Assembly: GCF_025028335.1 (NCBI RefSeq)
Contig: NZ_JAFEUW010000001.1
Span: 1,426,001 to 1,490,000, forward strand
Length of the DNA: 64,000 bases
Source: Brachybacterium sillae
GTDB lineage: Bacteria > Actinomycetota > Actinomycetes > Actinomycetales > Dermabacteraceae
Reading direction: 5' to 3'
Positions 32,745 to 41,000 of the stretch are shown here, in pieces. Every line of letters starts with the position of its first letter. Position 1 is the first letter of the stretch. Both the position numbers and the translations under genes were made by a program. The notes under the pieces were generated by a model, which was given only the letters and a program-made list of their open reading frames with translations, was not told the DNA's origin and did no database searches.

Positions 32745-32888
32745 GCCGGCGAAGGGTCCGGCGCGCGGGGTCCCGCCGGACGGACGGCTCCGGCGGTTCA
32801 GGCGGTGAGGCCGTGCACCAGGGTCAAGTCCCGTGGCGTGGTGTCACTTCGTTGTTCCCGTGATGGATGGGGTCAGGCTGTGAGGTAA
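32745..32888. other. Junction between lactate block and backbone
   Basis: 144 bp with no gene. The lactate regulator ends at 32744; the glycoside hydrolase frame opens only after a TAA at 32886-32888, with its N-terminal half missing. The sequence shows no clear IS end, so the recombination point lies somewhere here. Confidence 0.4.
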
Positions 32889-33908
32889 AGCTCGGGGCGG
32901 GCGGGTTCTGCTGTCGCGCGGGATGCCGCGCACGTGGCCGTGGCGTGGGCGGCACTCGGGCTGCCGCAGCGGGCGGGGGCGACGCTCACGCAGCTGGCGC
33001 GACGCTGCGGGCCCGACGGCTGGTTCGCCGCCCGCACCGACCCGATGACGGGTGCGGCGCCCGATGACCGGGAGCGTCAGCTCGACGGCACCGCCTGGTT
33101 CCTGTGGGCGGCAGATGAGATCGCCCAGCGGGGCGGGGCCGGGCAGGTCTCGGGCGCGGACACGGGCACGGGCGCGGAGACGGAACTGCTGGGTGATGCG
33201 CTCCGGCGCTGCACGGAGCTGCTGCTGCGCGTCACCGAGCCGGGCGGGGCCTCCGCGCGGGGGGTGATGCGGGGTGGACGGCCCGCACGCGGGTCGGCCG
33301 CGGCCCTTCCGCCACCCTCCCCCGACTATCGGGAGCGGCCGGAGCGGCAGCCGACGATCGCGACCTGCGCCCTGGTCGCGGCCGGGTTGGAGCGCGCCGC
33401 CCGCCACTGCCCCGCAGGGCTCGCCGAGGCCTCGGCGCAGCGCGCGGCCGCGCTGCGGGAGCGCATCGCCCGGGACTTCGGGCCCACGGGGTACGGCCGG
33501 TACCCGGGGCGGGATCTGCCCGATGCGGGCATCGCCTTCCTGCTGCCGCCGTACGCACCGCCCGTCACCAGCGACTCCGCCGCGGCACCGGCCGGCGCCA
33601 TCGGGGCGTCACCCGCCGACGTTCTCCCCGAGGTGGTGCGGGCCCTGGCGCGTCCGGCCGGGGGGCTCGCTCCGGGGGCGGGGTGGCACCGTGACGGCAT
33701 CTCCTGGACACCCGCCACCGCGCTCATGGCCCGGGCGCTGCGCGAGAGCGGCCACGGGCAGGAGTCGGCGCGGTTGCGGGGGTGGCTCACCGCGCACCGC
33801 ACCGCCGCCGGCAGCCTGCCGGAGAAGGTGCGGCATGACGGCACGCCGACGGAGATCGCCCCGCTCGGCTGGACTGCGGCGCTGGTGGTGCTGGACCTGC
33901 TCAGCTGA
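32889..33908 (+). pseudogene. Glycoside hydrolase family 15-like, 5'-truncated
   Basis: 340 codons open from after a TAA at 32886; the first recognisable residues (GSAVARDAAHVAVAWAALGL) start in the middle of the (alpha/alpha)6 barrel. LDGTAWFLWAADEIAQRGG, QPTIATCALVAAGLERAAR and the C-terminal end GSLPEKV…APLGWTAALVVLDLL are typical of bacterial glucoamylase/trehalase-like GH15 proteins, which are normally 600 residues or more. A GTG at 32934 could start a shortened product, but the first catalytic Glu region is missing. Truncation coincides with the block boundary, so it marks the point where foreign DNA joined the backbone. Confidence 0.7.
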
Positions 33909-34030
33909 CGGCTCCGCTGAGGATGCTCGTGAGGGCGCTCGTGAGGGCTGCGGGAGAGGGTTCGAGACGGTTCGGGGAGCGTGTCGGGGGACCCGCGCCG
34001 GTGGGGCGGGCGGGTATCCCGCGGCGGGCG

Positions 34031-35488
34031 TCAGTCGAGGCCGGCGCCGCGCAGCTCCGGCAGCTGGAAGGCCGCGACGGCAGCGAGCACGAAGGATGCC
34101 GCGATCACCGCGAACACCAACCCGACGCCCCCCGCCGCCAGCAGCACCGGCACCAGCAGCGGCGCCACGATGGACGCGAGGCGACCGAAACCGGCGGCAG
34201 CACCGCTGCCGGACGCCCGCACCGCCGTCGGATAGATCTCCGGACTGATGGCATAGAGCGCGCCCCAGGCACCGAGTGCGAAGAACGACAGCACACAGCC
34301 GACCACCACGATCTGCCATGCCTCCCCCGAGGTGCCGTACACCAGGGCCGCACCGGCGGAGCCCAGGAGGAACGCCCCGAGGGTCCAGCGACGGCCGATC
34401 CGCTCGATCAACCAGGCGCTCACGGCATACCCGGGAAGCTGGGCGAGGGTCATCACCAGCGTGAACTCGACCGACCGGGTGAGGTCGAAACCCTGCTCCA
34501 CCAGCAGACTGGGGATCCAGATGAACGCGCCGTAGTACGCCAGGTTCAGCAGGAACCATGCGGACCACAGGGCGGCCGTGCGGTACCGCAGCTGCGGGGA
34601 CCACAGCCCCGGCCGGACGGATGCGGGGTCGGACGGTGCGGCACCGGGGTGTTCGCGGTCGGATGCATGGCGGTCGGATGCACCGCGGTCGACCGCGGTG
34701 CGGACCGTCTGACCGGGGCCCGTCGCCGTCGGGGTCGCGGACGAGTGGTCATCGACGGCACCCGGGCGCGCACCCATCACGGCCGGGGACTGTTCGAACC
34801 CGCGGACCGTGCGTTCGGCCTCCTCGTGTCGCCCGCGGCGTTCCAGGAACCGCACCGACTCCGGCATCCCCCAGCGGACGACGATCGCGTAGAACGCGGG
34901 CAGGCACCCGAGGGCGAGCGCCCACCGCCACCCCGAAGGGCCCTGCGCCACCACGGTGGCGCCGATGATCGCCGCGAGGATCCACCCCACCGCCCAGAAC
35001 GCCTCCAGCCACACCACCATGCGACCGCGGATCCGGCGGGGTGCGAACTCACTCACCAGGGTCGAGGCCACCGGCAACTCGGCACCGAGTCCCAGACCGA
35101 CGATGATGCGCAGCGCCACCAGGACCGCGAACGACGTGGCCAGGGCCGAGGCCCCGGTCGCAAGCCCATACACCAGCAGGGTGAGGGTGAAGACGTGACG
35201 GCGGCCGTAGCGGTCAGCGAGCGCCCCGCCGACGACGGCTCCGATCGCCATGCCTACGAACCCGGCGGAGGCGAGCAGTGACCGCTCCTCCAGGCCCAGA
35301 TCCCAGTGCACGGCCAGAGCGGCCATGAGGAACGAGACCAGGCCGACGTCCATCGCATCCAGGGCCCAGCCGATGCCCGAGGTCCCCAGCAGGCGGGCGT
35401 GTCGGCGGGTGAACGGCAGCGATTCGAGACGCTCGGTGCGGCTGGGCGTGGACGGGGTCGGGGCGTGGCGGTCGGGCGCGAGGGTCAT
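34031..35488 (-). CDS. MFS transporter (aromatic acid/niacin-type, SP-like)
   Basis: 485 residues, 12 predicted TM helices with a long charged middle loop (about residues 235-285, rich in Asp/Arg/His). Motifs: GIGWALDAMDVGLVSFLMAA in TM1, GALADRYGRRHVFTLTLLVY (loop 2-3 motif) and ELPVASTLVSEFAPRRIRGR (loop 4-5 motif), YGAFIWIPSLL, then ISPEIYPTAVRASGSG. The subfamily includes niacin, aromatic-acid and sugar carriers; substrate unknown. The ATG at 35486-35488 is followed by a polar N-terminus. Convergent with the truncated GH15 gene. No SD is obvious. Confidence 0.88.
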   Translation of the reverse strand: MTLAPDRHAPTPSTPSRTERLESLPFTRRHARLLGTSGIGWALDAMDVGLVSFLMAALAVHWDLGLEERSLLASAGFVGMAIGAVVGGALADRYGRRHVFTLTLLVYGLATGASALATSFAVLVALRIIVGLGLGAELPVASTLVSEFAPRRIRGRMVVWLEAFWAVGWILAAIIGATVVAQGPSGWRWALALGCLPAFYAIVVRWGMPESVRFLERRGRHEEAERTVRGFEQSPAVMGARPGAVDDHSSATPTATGPGQTVRTAVDRGASDRHASDREHPGAAPSDPASVRPGLWSPQLRYRTAALWSAWFLLNLAYYGAFIWIPSLLVEQGFDLTRSVEFTLVMTLAQLPGYAVSAWLIERIGRRWTLGAFLLGSAGAALVYGTSGEAWQIVVVGCVLSFFALGAWGALYAISPEIYPTAVRASGSGAAAGFGRLASIVAPLLVPVLLAAGGVGLVFAVIAASFVLAAVAAFQLPELRGAGLD

Positions 35489-35727
35489 GGGGCGGTCCTG
35501 GCGTCGGGACGGGGTGTGCGGCGAGGGGGACGGCCGGCCCGGCAGCCGGCACCCTGGGGCGCGGGTCGACGGGTCAGTCGACAGTGGAGCGAACACGCGG
35601 TGGGAGCACCGCGTCTCCACCCTTCGATCCTGGCATGACCTGCATGAACTTCGGACTCGAAGAGGTCACGATCCGATTCCGGGACGGTCACGATGCCCGG
35701 CGGCCCGGACGGCATGGGGTGGGGTCG

Positions 35728-35733
35728 TAGTGT
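35728..35733 (+). promoter_or_regulatory. -10 element, leaderless M20 peptidase gene
   Basis: TAGTGT followed by 6 nt and ATG at 35740. The spacing puts the transcription start at the initiation codon; no Shine-Dalgarno sequence is present. Confidence 0.55.
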
Positions 35734-35739
35734 GGGCGT

Positions 35740-37053
35740 ATGAGCGAAGAGAGCCGTCCCACCACCTCCCGTGACATCCTCCGCGAACTCGTGGCCCGCG
35801 ACTCGACCTCCGCCACCGGCAACCGCGGCGCGGTCGATGTGCTGGAGGAGGTGCTGGCCGCGTCCGGCGCCGAGATCCACCGTTTCGACGAACCCGACGG
35901 CATCAACGCGAACATCATCGCGGTCTACCCGGCGACCGACGCTCCCGGGTCCGCCGCCCCCGGGTCCGCCGCCCCCGGGTCCGCCGCCCCCAGCCCGTCC
36001 TCCGCCCCCAGTCCGTCCTCCGCCCTCTTCCGGGCCGGCGAGGACGATCCCGAGCGGGTCGGCGTGATGCTGGCCGGACACCTCGACTGCGTGCCCGTCA
36101 CCGGGCAGTCGTGGACCTCGGACCCGTTCACCCTCACCGAGCGCGACGGCCGCCTGTACGGCCGCGGCACCGCCGACATGAAGGGCTACCTCGCTGTCGC
36201 CGCCGCCCTGGCCCCGCGGATCGCCGCCGCCGAGCGGCGGGTGCCGGTGATCATCGCCGCCACCTGGGACGAGGAGACCACCGGCACCGGCGCACGGCAT
36301 CTCGTCGAGCAGCTGGAGGAGCTGCAGCTGCGCCCCGCGGTGTGCTTCGTCGGCGAGCCCACCAGCATGGAGGCCATCCCCGCGCACAAGTCGATGAACA
36401 CCCTGCGGGCGGAGTTCCGCGGTATCGCCGCGCACTCCAGCCTGCTGCCGCGCGGCCTGAACGCCATCCGCTACGCCGCCGAATTCATCGACTTCTACCA
36501 CCGCGAGGTCATCGACGACTTCCGCGAGAACGGGCCACGCGACGACGCCTACCCGGTGCCGTACTCCACCGGCGGCGTGAACGTGGTCGAGGCGGGCAAC
36601 GCGATCAACACCGTGCCGGCCCGGGCCGTGGTCGACCTCGAGTTCCGGGCGCTGCCGCATCTGGATCCGCAGCAGGTCGTGGACCGGCTGCAGGAGCGGA
36701 TCGACCGGATCGACGCCGAGATGCGCGGGGCGATCCCCGAGGACCCCGCCGATCCCGTCGCCGCCGAGCAGGTGGGCGCGACGCTCACCGTGCTGAACCT
36801 GCTGTACGGGCTGGACGGATCGCCCGACGGGCCTGCGGCCACGGCGGCGGTGGCGCTCGGCGCGGATCGCACGGAGGGCAAGGTCACCTACGGCACGGAG
36901 GCCGGGATCTACGAGCATGCGGGGATGGCCGCCGTGGTGGTCGGACCCGGGGACATCGCCCAGGCCCACGGTGCCGACGAGTTCGTGACCCCCGAGCAGC
37001 TGGAGCGCTGCGAGGCCTTCGTCGCGGCGCTCATCGAGGCCGTCGGACGCTGA
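35740..37053 (+). CDS. M20-family peptidase/deacylase (ArgE/DapE type)
   Basis: 437 residues. Zn-dependent amidohydrolase. Metal and catalytic residues: MLAGHLDCVP near 110, GRGTADMKGYLAVAAAL near 142, TWDEETTGTGARHLVEQL near 175, CFVGEPTSMEAIPAHKSMNT and the lid/dimerisation domain following RGIAAHSSLLPRGLNAI; last metal His in AQAHGADEFV. Acetylornithine deacetylase or a related N-acyl amino acid deacylase. Odd: between IIAVYPATD and the HLD motif there is a Pro/Ser/Ala stretch encoded by tandem repeats (35944-36024), absent from the usual fold. Leaderless start likely. No arg or dap neighbours, so the substrate is uncertain. Confidence 0.88.
   Translation: MSEESRPTTSRDILRELVARDSTSATGNRGAVDVLEEVLAASGAEIHRFDEPDGINANIIAVYPATDAPGSAAPGSAAPGSAAPSPSSAPSPSSALFRAGEDDPERVGVMLAGHLDCVPVTGQSWTSDPFTLTERDGRLYGRGTADMKGYLAVAAALAPRIAAAERRVPVIIAATWDEETTGTGARHLVEQLEELQLRPAVCFVGEPTSMEAIPAHKSMNTLRAEFRGIAAHSSLLPRGLNAIRYAAEFIDFYHREVIDDFRENGPRDDAYPVPYSTGGVNVVEAGNAINTVPARAVVDLEFRALPHLDPQQVVDRLQERIDRIDAEMRGAIPEDPADPVAAEQVGATLTVLNLLYGLDGSPDGPAATAAVALGADRTEGKVTYGTEAGIYEHAGMAAVVVGPGDIAQAHGADEFVTPEQLERCEAFVAALIEAVGR
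35944..36024 (+). repeat. Coding minisatellite in M20 peptidase gene
   Basis: Three identical 15-bp units CCCGGGTCCGCCGCC (35944-35988, encoding repeated PGSAA) followed by two near-identical 18-bp units CCCAGCCCGTCCTCCGCC (35989-36024, encoding PSPSSA-type repeats). All units keep the frame, so copy-number change would alter linker length, not frame. Confidence 0.85.
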
Positions 37054-37056
37054 CGG

Positions 37057-37122
37057 CCCGGTGCGCCCCCGTGCGCCTCACCTGCATGCGCCTCACCCCG
37101 GTGCGCCCCCGTGCGCCTCACC
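37057..37122 (+). repeat. 26-bp direct repeats downstream of M20 gene
   Basis: An identical 26-bp sequence built on GGTGCGCCCCCGTGCGCCTC occurs at 37057-37082 and 37097-37122; between them is a partial copy ATGCGCCTCACC. It starts 4 nt after the stop codon. No hairpin terminator is evident. Confidence 0.75.
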
Positions 37123-37148
37123 CACGCTTGACGCCACCCCGTCCCCGC

Positions 37149-37206
37149 GTGCGCATAGTGCGCACCTGAGTTCCACTTCCTGGAAACCAGGCGCGCATAT
37201 CGCGCA
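37149..37206 (+). promoter_or_regulatory. Dyad-rich region upstream of aldehyde dehydrogenase
   Basis: TGCGCATAGTGCGCA (37150-37164, near-palindrome), TTCCACTTCCTGGAA (37171-37185, dyad with 5-bp arms) and GCGCGCATATCGCGCA (37191-37206) lie within 60 bp and 70-125 bp before the gabD-like start. They look like operator sites for one dimeric regulator; the regulator is not identified. Confidence 0.5.
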
Positions 37207-37274
37207 GGGACCGCGCCATCCGCCAGGTGATCCGCTTCGACTGACGCAGGCTTCGACGGAATCAGGAGATACCG

Positions 37275-38840
37275 ATGCCCGACCTTCCCACCATCACACC
37301 CGAGACCGTCGCCGACCTCGTGGACCGGCTGCCCCGCAGCTCCTGGATCGGCGGCCGCTGGATCCACGGCCGCGACGGCTCCGACCGCCCGGGCGCGAAC
37401 TCCGACACCGACCGTCCGGGTGCCGCCTCCGGCACCGCCGTCTCCCTCGCTGCCGAGGATCTCGCGGTGGAGGACCCCGCCACCGGTGAGACCCTGGTGA
37501 CGATCGCCGCGGCGTCCGACGGTGCCGCGGCGGGGCTCGCTGCGCTGGATGCCGCCGCGGAGGCGCAGGCCTCCTGGGCCGCGACCACGCCGCGGGAGCG
37601 CTCTGACATCCTCCGTCGGGCGTTCGAGCTGCTGCACGCGCGAGCCGATGACCTCGCCCTGACCATGACCCTGGAGATGGGCAAGCCCCTCGCGGAGGGG
37701 TACGGGGAGGTCAGCTACGGCGCCGAGTTCCTGCGCTGGTTCTCGGAGGAGGCGGTGCGCACCCCGGGCCGTCTTCGCCCCGCCCCCGCGGCCGCCGATC
37801 AGCTGATGTTCGTCGACTCCCGCCCCGTTGGCCCCTGCCTGCTGATCACGCCGTGGAACTTCCCGCTGTCGATGGGCACCCGGAAGATCGGCCCCGCGCT
37901 GGCTGCGGGATGCACGGTGGTGCTGAAACCCGCTGGGATGACGCCGCTGTCCTCCCTGCTGCTGGTGGAGATCCTCGAGGAGGCGGGTGTCCCGCACGGC
38001 GTGGTGAACTGCGTGGTCACGCCGCAGTCGAAGGAGATGTCGGCGGCGGTCATGGCCGACCCGCGCCTGCGGAAGGTGTCGTTCACGGGCTCCACCCCGG
38101 TGGGGAAGGGACTGCTGCGGCAGGCCGCCGAGCATGTGCTGCGGACCTCGATGGAGCTCGGCGGGAACGCCCCGTTCCTGGTGCTGCCCTCCGCGGATCT
38201 CGACGTCGCCGCCGAGGCGGCGCGCCTGGCGAAGTGGCGCAACAACGGAGAGGCCTGCACCGCCGCGAACCGTTTCTACGTCCACTCCTCCGTGGCGGAG
38301 GAGTTCACGCGCAGGCTCGCGCAGGTCGCGGACTCCCTCGTGGAGGGGCCCGGCATCGAACCCGAGTCCACGCTCGGCCCGGTGATCAGTGCGAAGGCCC
38401 TGTCCGAGATGCAGGAGCTGGTCGACGACGCCGTCGAGCGGGGCGCCCGGATCGTCACCGGTGGCGAGGCCCTGGACCGGCCCGGGCATTTCTACCCGGC
38501 GACCGTGCTGGCCGATGTGCCCGCCGACGCCCGCGTGTGCCGGGAGGAGATCTTCGGACCGATCGCCCCGGTGGTGGTGATGGACGACGTCGACGAGATG
38601 ATCGCCGCCGCCAACTCCACCGAGTTCGGGCTGATGAGCTACGTGATGGCGGAGGACCACCGGGAGATCGCCCGTGCCGTGCGGGGCATCGCATCGGGGA
38701 TGGTCGCGGTGAACGTCGGTGTGGCCTCGGACCCGGCGGCGCCGTTCGGCGGTGTCAAGGAGTCCGGGGTGGGCCGCGAGGGCTCCCATGAGGGCCTGGC
38801 CGAGTACCTCGAGACGACGTACGTGCGCATGGCCCTGTGA
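37275..38840 (+). CDS. gabD: NAD(P)-dependent aldehyde (succinate-semialdehyde) dehydrogenase
   Basis: 521 residues. ALDH superfamily: LLITPWNFPLSMGTRKIGPA, AGCTVVLKPAGMTPLSSLLL (cofactor Lys), FTGSTPVGKGLLRQAAEHVL, the Glu of MELGGNAPFLVL, catalytic Cys in NNGEACTAANRFYV near 327 and EEIFGPIAPVVV. Closest to succinate-semialdehyde dehydrogenases, which pass succinate to the TCA cycle in GABA or gamma-hydroxybutyrate use. Odd: a long N-terminal insert rich in Asp/Gly/Ala between WIHGRDG and VEDPATGETL. AGGAG 7 nt before the ATG. Substrate assignment is moderate; the enzyme class is certain. Confidence 0.88.
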   Translation: MPDLPTITPETVADLVDRLPRSSWIGGRWIHGRDGSDRPGANSDTDRPGAASGTAVSLAAEDLAVEDPATGETLVTIAAASDGAAAGLAALDAAAEAQASWAATTPRERSDILRRAFELLHARADDLALTMTLEMGKPLAEGYGEVSYGAEFLRWFSEEAVRTPGRLRPAPAAADQLMFVDSRPVGPCLLITPWNFPLSMGTRKIGPALAAGCTVVLKPAGMTPLSSLLLVEILEEAGVPHGVVNCVVTPQSKEMSAAVMADPRLRKVSFTGSTPVGKGLLRQAAEHVLRTSMELGGNAPFLVLPSADLDVAAEAARLAKWRNNGEACTAANRFYVHSSVAEEFTRRLAQVADSLVEGPGIEPESTLGPVISAKALSEMQELVDDAVERGARIVTGGEALDRPGHFYPATVLADVPADARVCREEIFGPIAPVVVMDDVDEMIAAANSTEFGLMSYVMAEDHREIARAVRGIASGMVAVNVGVASDPAAPFGGVKESGVGREGSHEGLAEYLETTYVRMAL

Positions 38841-38865
38841 CGCGGCAACGCCCCTGACGCGCGAA

Positions 38866-38903
38866 CGATCCTGACGTGCCGTGGCATCGGCACGTCAGGA
38901 TCG
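38866..38903. terminator. Bidirectional hairpin between convergent genes
   Basis: Perfect 16-bp arms CGATCCTGACGTGCCG (38866-38881) and CGGCACGTCAGGATCG (38888-38903) with a 6-nt loop. It separates gabD (rightward) from the acidic-protein gene (leftward). No T tract on either side. Confidence 0.7.
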
Positions 38904-38927
38904 CGGCGCGTCAGCGCATCCTGTGCG

Positions 38928-39257
38928 TCAGTGGTCGAGGTCCTCCGAGAGGGCGTTGGCGCCGCGCTCGTCGAGCGCCGGCTCCTCGGCCTGCATCTCG
39001 TCGCCCTCCCGGTTGCCCTGTTCGGCGGCGGTCGCATCGTCGGCGCCACCGCCCCCGGGCAGGCTCTGCGCCGCCCCGACGGGGAGGTTGCCGTCAGTGC
39101 CGTCCTCCCGAGCGGCGCGCTCGGCCTCGAGGATGTCGTCGGCGCCCTCGACACCGCTGCCGACGGGGCCCTCACTGCCGGGCTCGACGACGGGATCGGC
39201 GACGTCCTCGATCGGGTCGGCGGCGTCGGAACGGTCGCGGGTGGGATCGGTGGTCAT
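38928..39257 (-). CDS. Acidic, probably disordered hypothetical protein
   Basis: 109 residues. Composition is dominated by Asp, Glu, Gly and Ala with no hydrophobic core (VADPVVEPGSEGPVGSGVEG, AEERAL-type runs and the C-terminal RGANALSEDLDH). No catalytic motif or signal peptide. AGGAGGACCC precedes the ATG at 39257, a good ribosome binding site. Convergent with gabD across a terminator hairpin. Resembles stress-related acidic small proteins in feel only; function unknown. Confidence 0.6.
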   Translation of the reverse strand: MTTDPTRDRSDAADPIEDVADPVVEPGSEGPVGSGVEGADDILEAERAAREDGTDGNLPVGAAQSLPGGGGADDATAAEQGNREGDEMQAEEPALDERGANALSEDLDH

Positions 39258-39363
39258 GGGTCCTCCTCATCGGCTCGGGGCTCTCATCCCGGGGTATCGC
39301 CGCAGTGTACGGGCCGGGTCTGGCCAGCATCTGGGCCTCGCGCGGGTCTCAGGCGCGTGGGTC

Positions 39364-39852
39364 TCAGGCGCCGGTGACGCCCAGGCCGGTGGGGCGCGCT
39401 CCCGGGTCGGACAGCAGCCAGTCGGTGAGCTCCGGGGGCCGGACGTCGTGCTCGTGCAGTTCCCGGATCGGCACCCACGCCACCCCCACCTGGCGGCTGT
39501 CGGGCGCCGACCCCAGGCCGGGTTCCTCCCCCGGAGCGAGCCCGGCCCAGTACGCGAGATTCACCTGGTGGAACCGCAGCGTCCCGTCGACCCGCTCGAT
39601 GGTCTCGTAGACGCAGGCCAGGTCGTGGACGGCCACGTCGGCACCGATCTCCTCACGGCACTCGCGGCGCAGCGCCTCCGCCTGGGATTCGCCGCGCTCC
39701 TGACCGCCACCGGGCAGGGCCAGCACCTCGCGGCCATCGTGCTCCCGGTAGCGGTTCAGCAGCACCCGGGCACGATCCACGATGATCGCCTTCACCGCCA
39801 CCCGGGGACCGCCGGGGACAGGGGCGGCATCGGGGCGGGGTGTGGAGGTCAT
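39364..39852 (-). CDS. Nudix hydrolase
   Basis: 162 residues. Nudix box GGGQERGESQAEALRRECRE then EIGA (pattern Gx5Ex7REUxEExGU) near residues 50-73, with RVAVKAIIVDRARVLLNRYR before it and WVPIRELHEHDVRPPEL after. Hydrolyses a nucleoside diphosphate linked to another moiety; the substrate is unknown. GGAGT 6 nt before the ATG at 39852; a TAGACT -10 hexamer lies 44 nt upstream and faces the promoter of the divergent transporter gene. Confidence 0.88.
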   Translation of the reverse strand: MTSTPRPDAAPVPGGPRVAVKAIIVDRARVLLNRYREHDGREVLALPGGGQERGESQAEALRRECREEIGADVAVHDLACVYETIERVDGTLRFHQVNLAYWAGLAPGEEPGLGSAPDSRQVGVAWVPIRELHEHDVRPPELTDWLLSDPGARPTGLGVTGA

Positions 39853-39895
39853 GGGCACTCCTGCGGGGTGGGTCGAACCGGACGGGGACGCGTGG

Positions 39896-39918
39896 AGTCT
39901 ACGGACCGGGCGTAGTCT
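39896..39918. promoter_or_regulatory. Back-to-back -10 elements, Nudix and DMT genes
   Basis: Minus strand TAGACT at 39901-39896 (Nudix gene, has a leader). Plus strand TAGTCT at 39913-39918, 6 nt before the GTG at 39925 (leaderless). The two hexamers are 11 bp apart, so the promoters overlap and may compete. Confidence 0.5.
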
Positions 39919-39924
39919 GCCGCG

Positions 39925-40938
39925 GTGTCCGATCAGCCCACTCCCCCGCTCCCGCCGACCCCGCCCGCCGGCACACCAGCCGCCGACCCCGCACCCATCG
40001 ACGCCGCCGCCGCGTGGTGGGCGCTGCCGGTCGCGGTCAGCGGCGGCGTCCTCGCCGCCGTCCAGGCCCGGATCAACGCCCGGTTGTCCGCCGAGATCCA
40101 CGACGGGTACACCGCCGCCGCCCTGTCCTTCAGCACCGGCCTGGTGATCGTCGCGGCGCTGGTGCTGCTGCGCCCGTCTCTGCGTCGGCGCACCCGCGCC
40201 TTCGCCTCCGACCTGCGCCGCGGCGTCTTCCCGTGGCCGCTGACGCTGGGCGGCCTGGGCGGGGCGACGTTCGTGCTCAGTCAGAACCTCACCGTGGGGG
40301 TGCTCGGGGTCGCCCTGTTCCTGGTGTGTGTGGTGGCGGGACAGACCGCCACCGGCCTGCTCGTCGACCGCAGGGGTCTCGGCCCGGGAGGCAGCCGACC
40401 CCTGACCGTCCCGCGCGTGGTGGGCTCCCTCCTGATGATCCTGGCGGTGGTGATCTCCGTGGGGGCGGGGATGACCGGGGCACCACTGTCCCCGCTGGTG
40501 CTGCTGCCGATAGTGGCCGGTGTGGCGGTGGGGCTGCAGCAGGCGGTCAACGGCCGCGTATCCCAGCACACGGGGCACTTCCTGGTGGCCACCCTCGACA
40601 ACTTCATCGTGGGGGCGGGGGCGCTCGTGGTCCTGGCCATCGCCCACGCCCTGGTCACGGGCCGGTTGCCCGGAGCACTCCCACCCGAGCCCGTGCTGTA
40701 CACCGGTGGGGCGATCGGGGTGGCGTTCATCGCGATGGCGGCGGCGCTGGCGAAACCGCTCGGGGTGCTGACCCTCGCGATGACGACCATCGCCGGGCAG
40801 ATCGTCGGATCGGTGGCGCTCGACGCCCTGGTGCCGCAGCAGGGCACGGAGCTGACCCTCGCGACGGTCGCCGGAGCGCTGCTGACCCTGGTCGCGGCCG
40901 GTGTTACCGTGCTGCCGGCCCGCCGCGCCCGCGCATAG
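39925..40938 (+). CDS. DMT-superfamily transporter, tandem YdcZ/DUF606 repeats
   Basis: 337 residues, about ten TM helices, made of two related halves: first AVSGGVLAAVQARINARLSA…PWPLTLGGLGGATFVLSQNL, second PIVAGVAVGLQQAVNGRVSQ…GGAIGVAFIAMAAALAKPLG. The repeated QARxNxxL and GGxxGxxFV patterns mark DUF606. A Pro/Ala-rich cytosolic N-terminus precedes TM1. Substrate unknown; some members are suggested drug/metabolite exporters. GTG start with no Shine-Dalgarno but a TAGTCT hexamer 6 nt upstream (leaderless). Confidence 0.85.
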   Translation: MSDQPTPPLPPTPPAGTPAADPAPIDAAAAWWALPVAVSGGVLAAVQARINARLSAEIHDGYTAAALSFSTGLVIVAALVLLRPSLRRRTRAFASDLRRGVFPWPLTLGGLGGATFVLSQNLTVGVLGVALFLVCVVAGQTATGLLVDRRGLGPGGSRPLTVPRVVGSLLMILAVVISVGAGMTGAPLSPLVLLPIVAGVAVGLQQAVNGRVSQHTGHFLVATLDNFIVGAGALVVLAIAHALVTGRLPGALPPEPVLYTGGAIGVAFIAMAAALAKPLGVLTLAMTTIAGQIVGSVALDALVPQQGTELTLATVAGALLTLVAAGVTVLPARRARA

Positions 40939-41000
40939 GCTCGGACCACCCGCGCCCAGCGCCCGCGCCCGACACCACCCCCCTCGGAAGGAGCCGCCCC

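Noticed and set aside
32826-32856. Similarity between the reverse complement at 32.83 kb and the repeat at 15.70 kb (AACGAA…ACACGCC)
   Set aside because: Only about 15 scattered matching bases; too weak to claim matching block ends.
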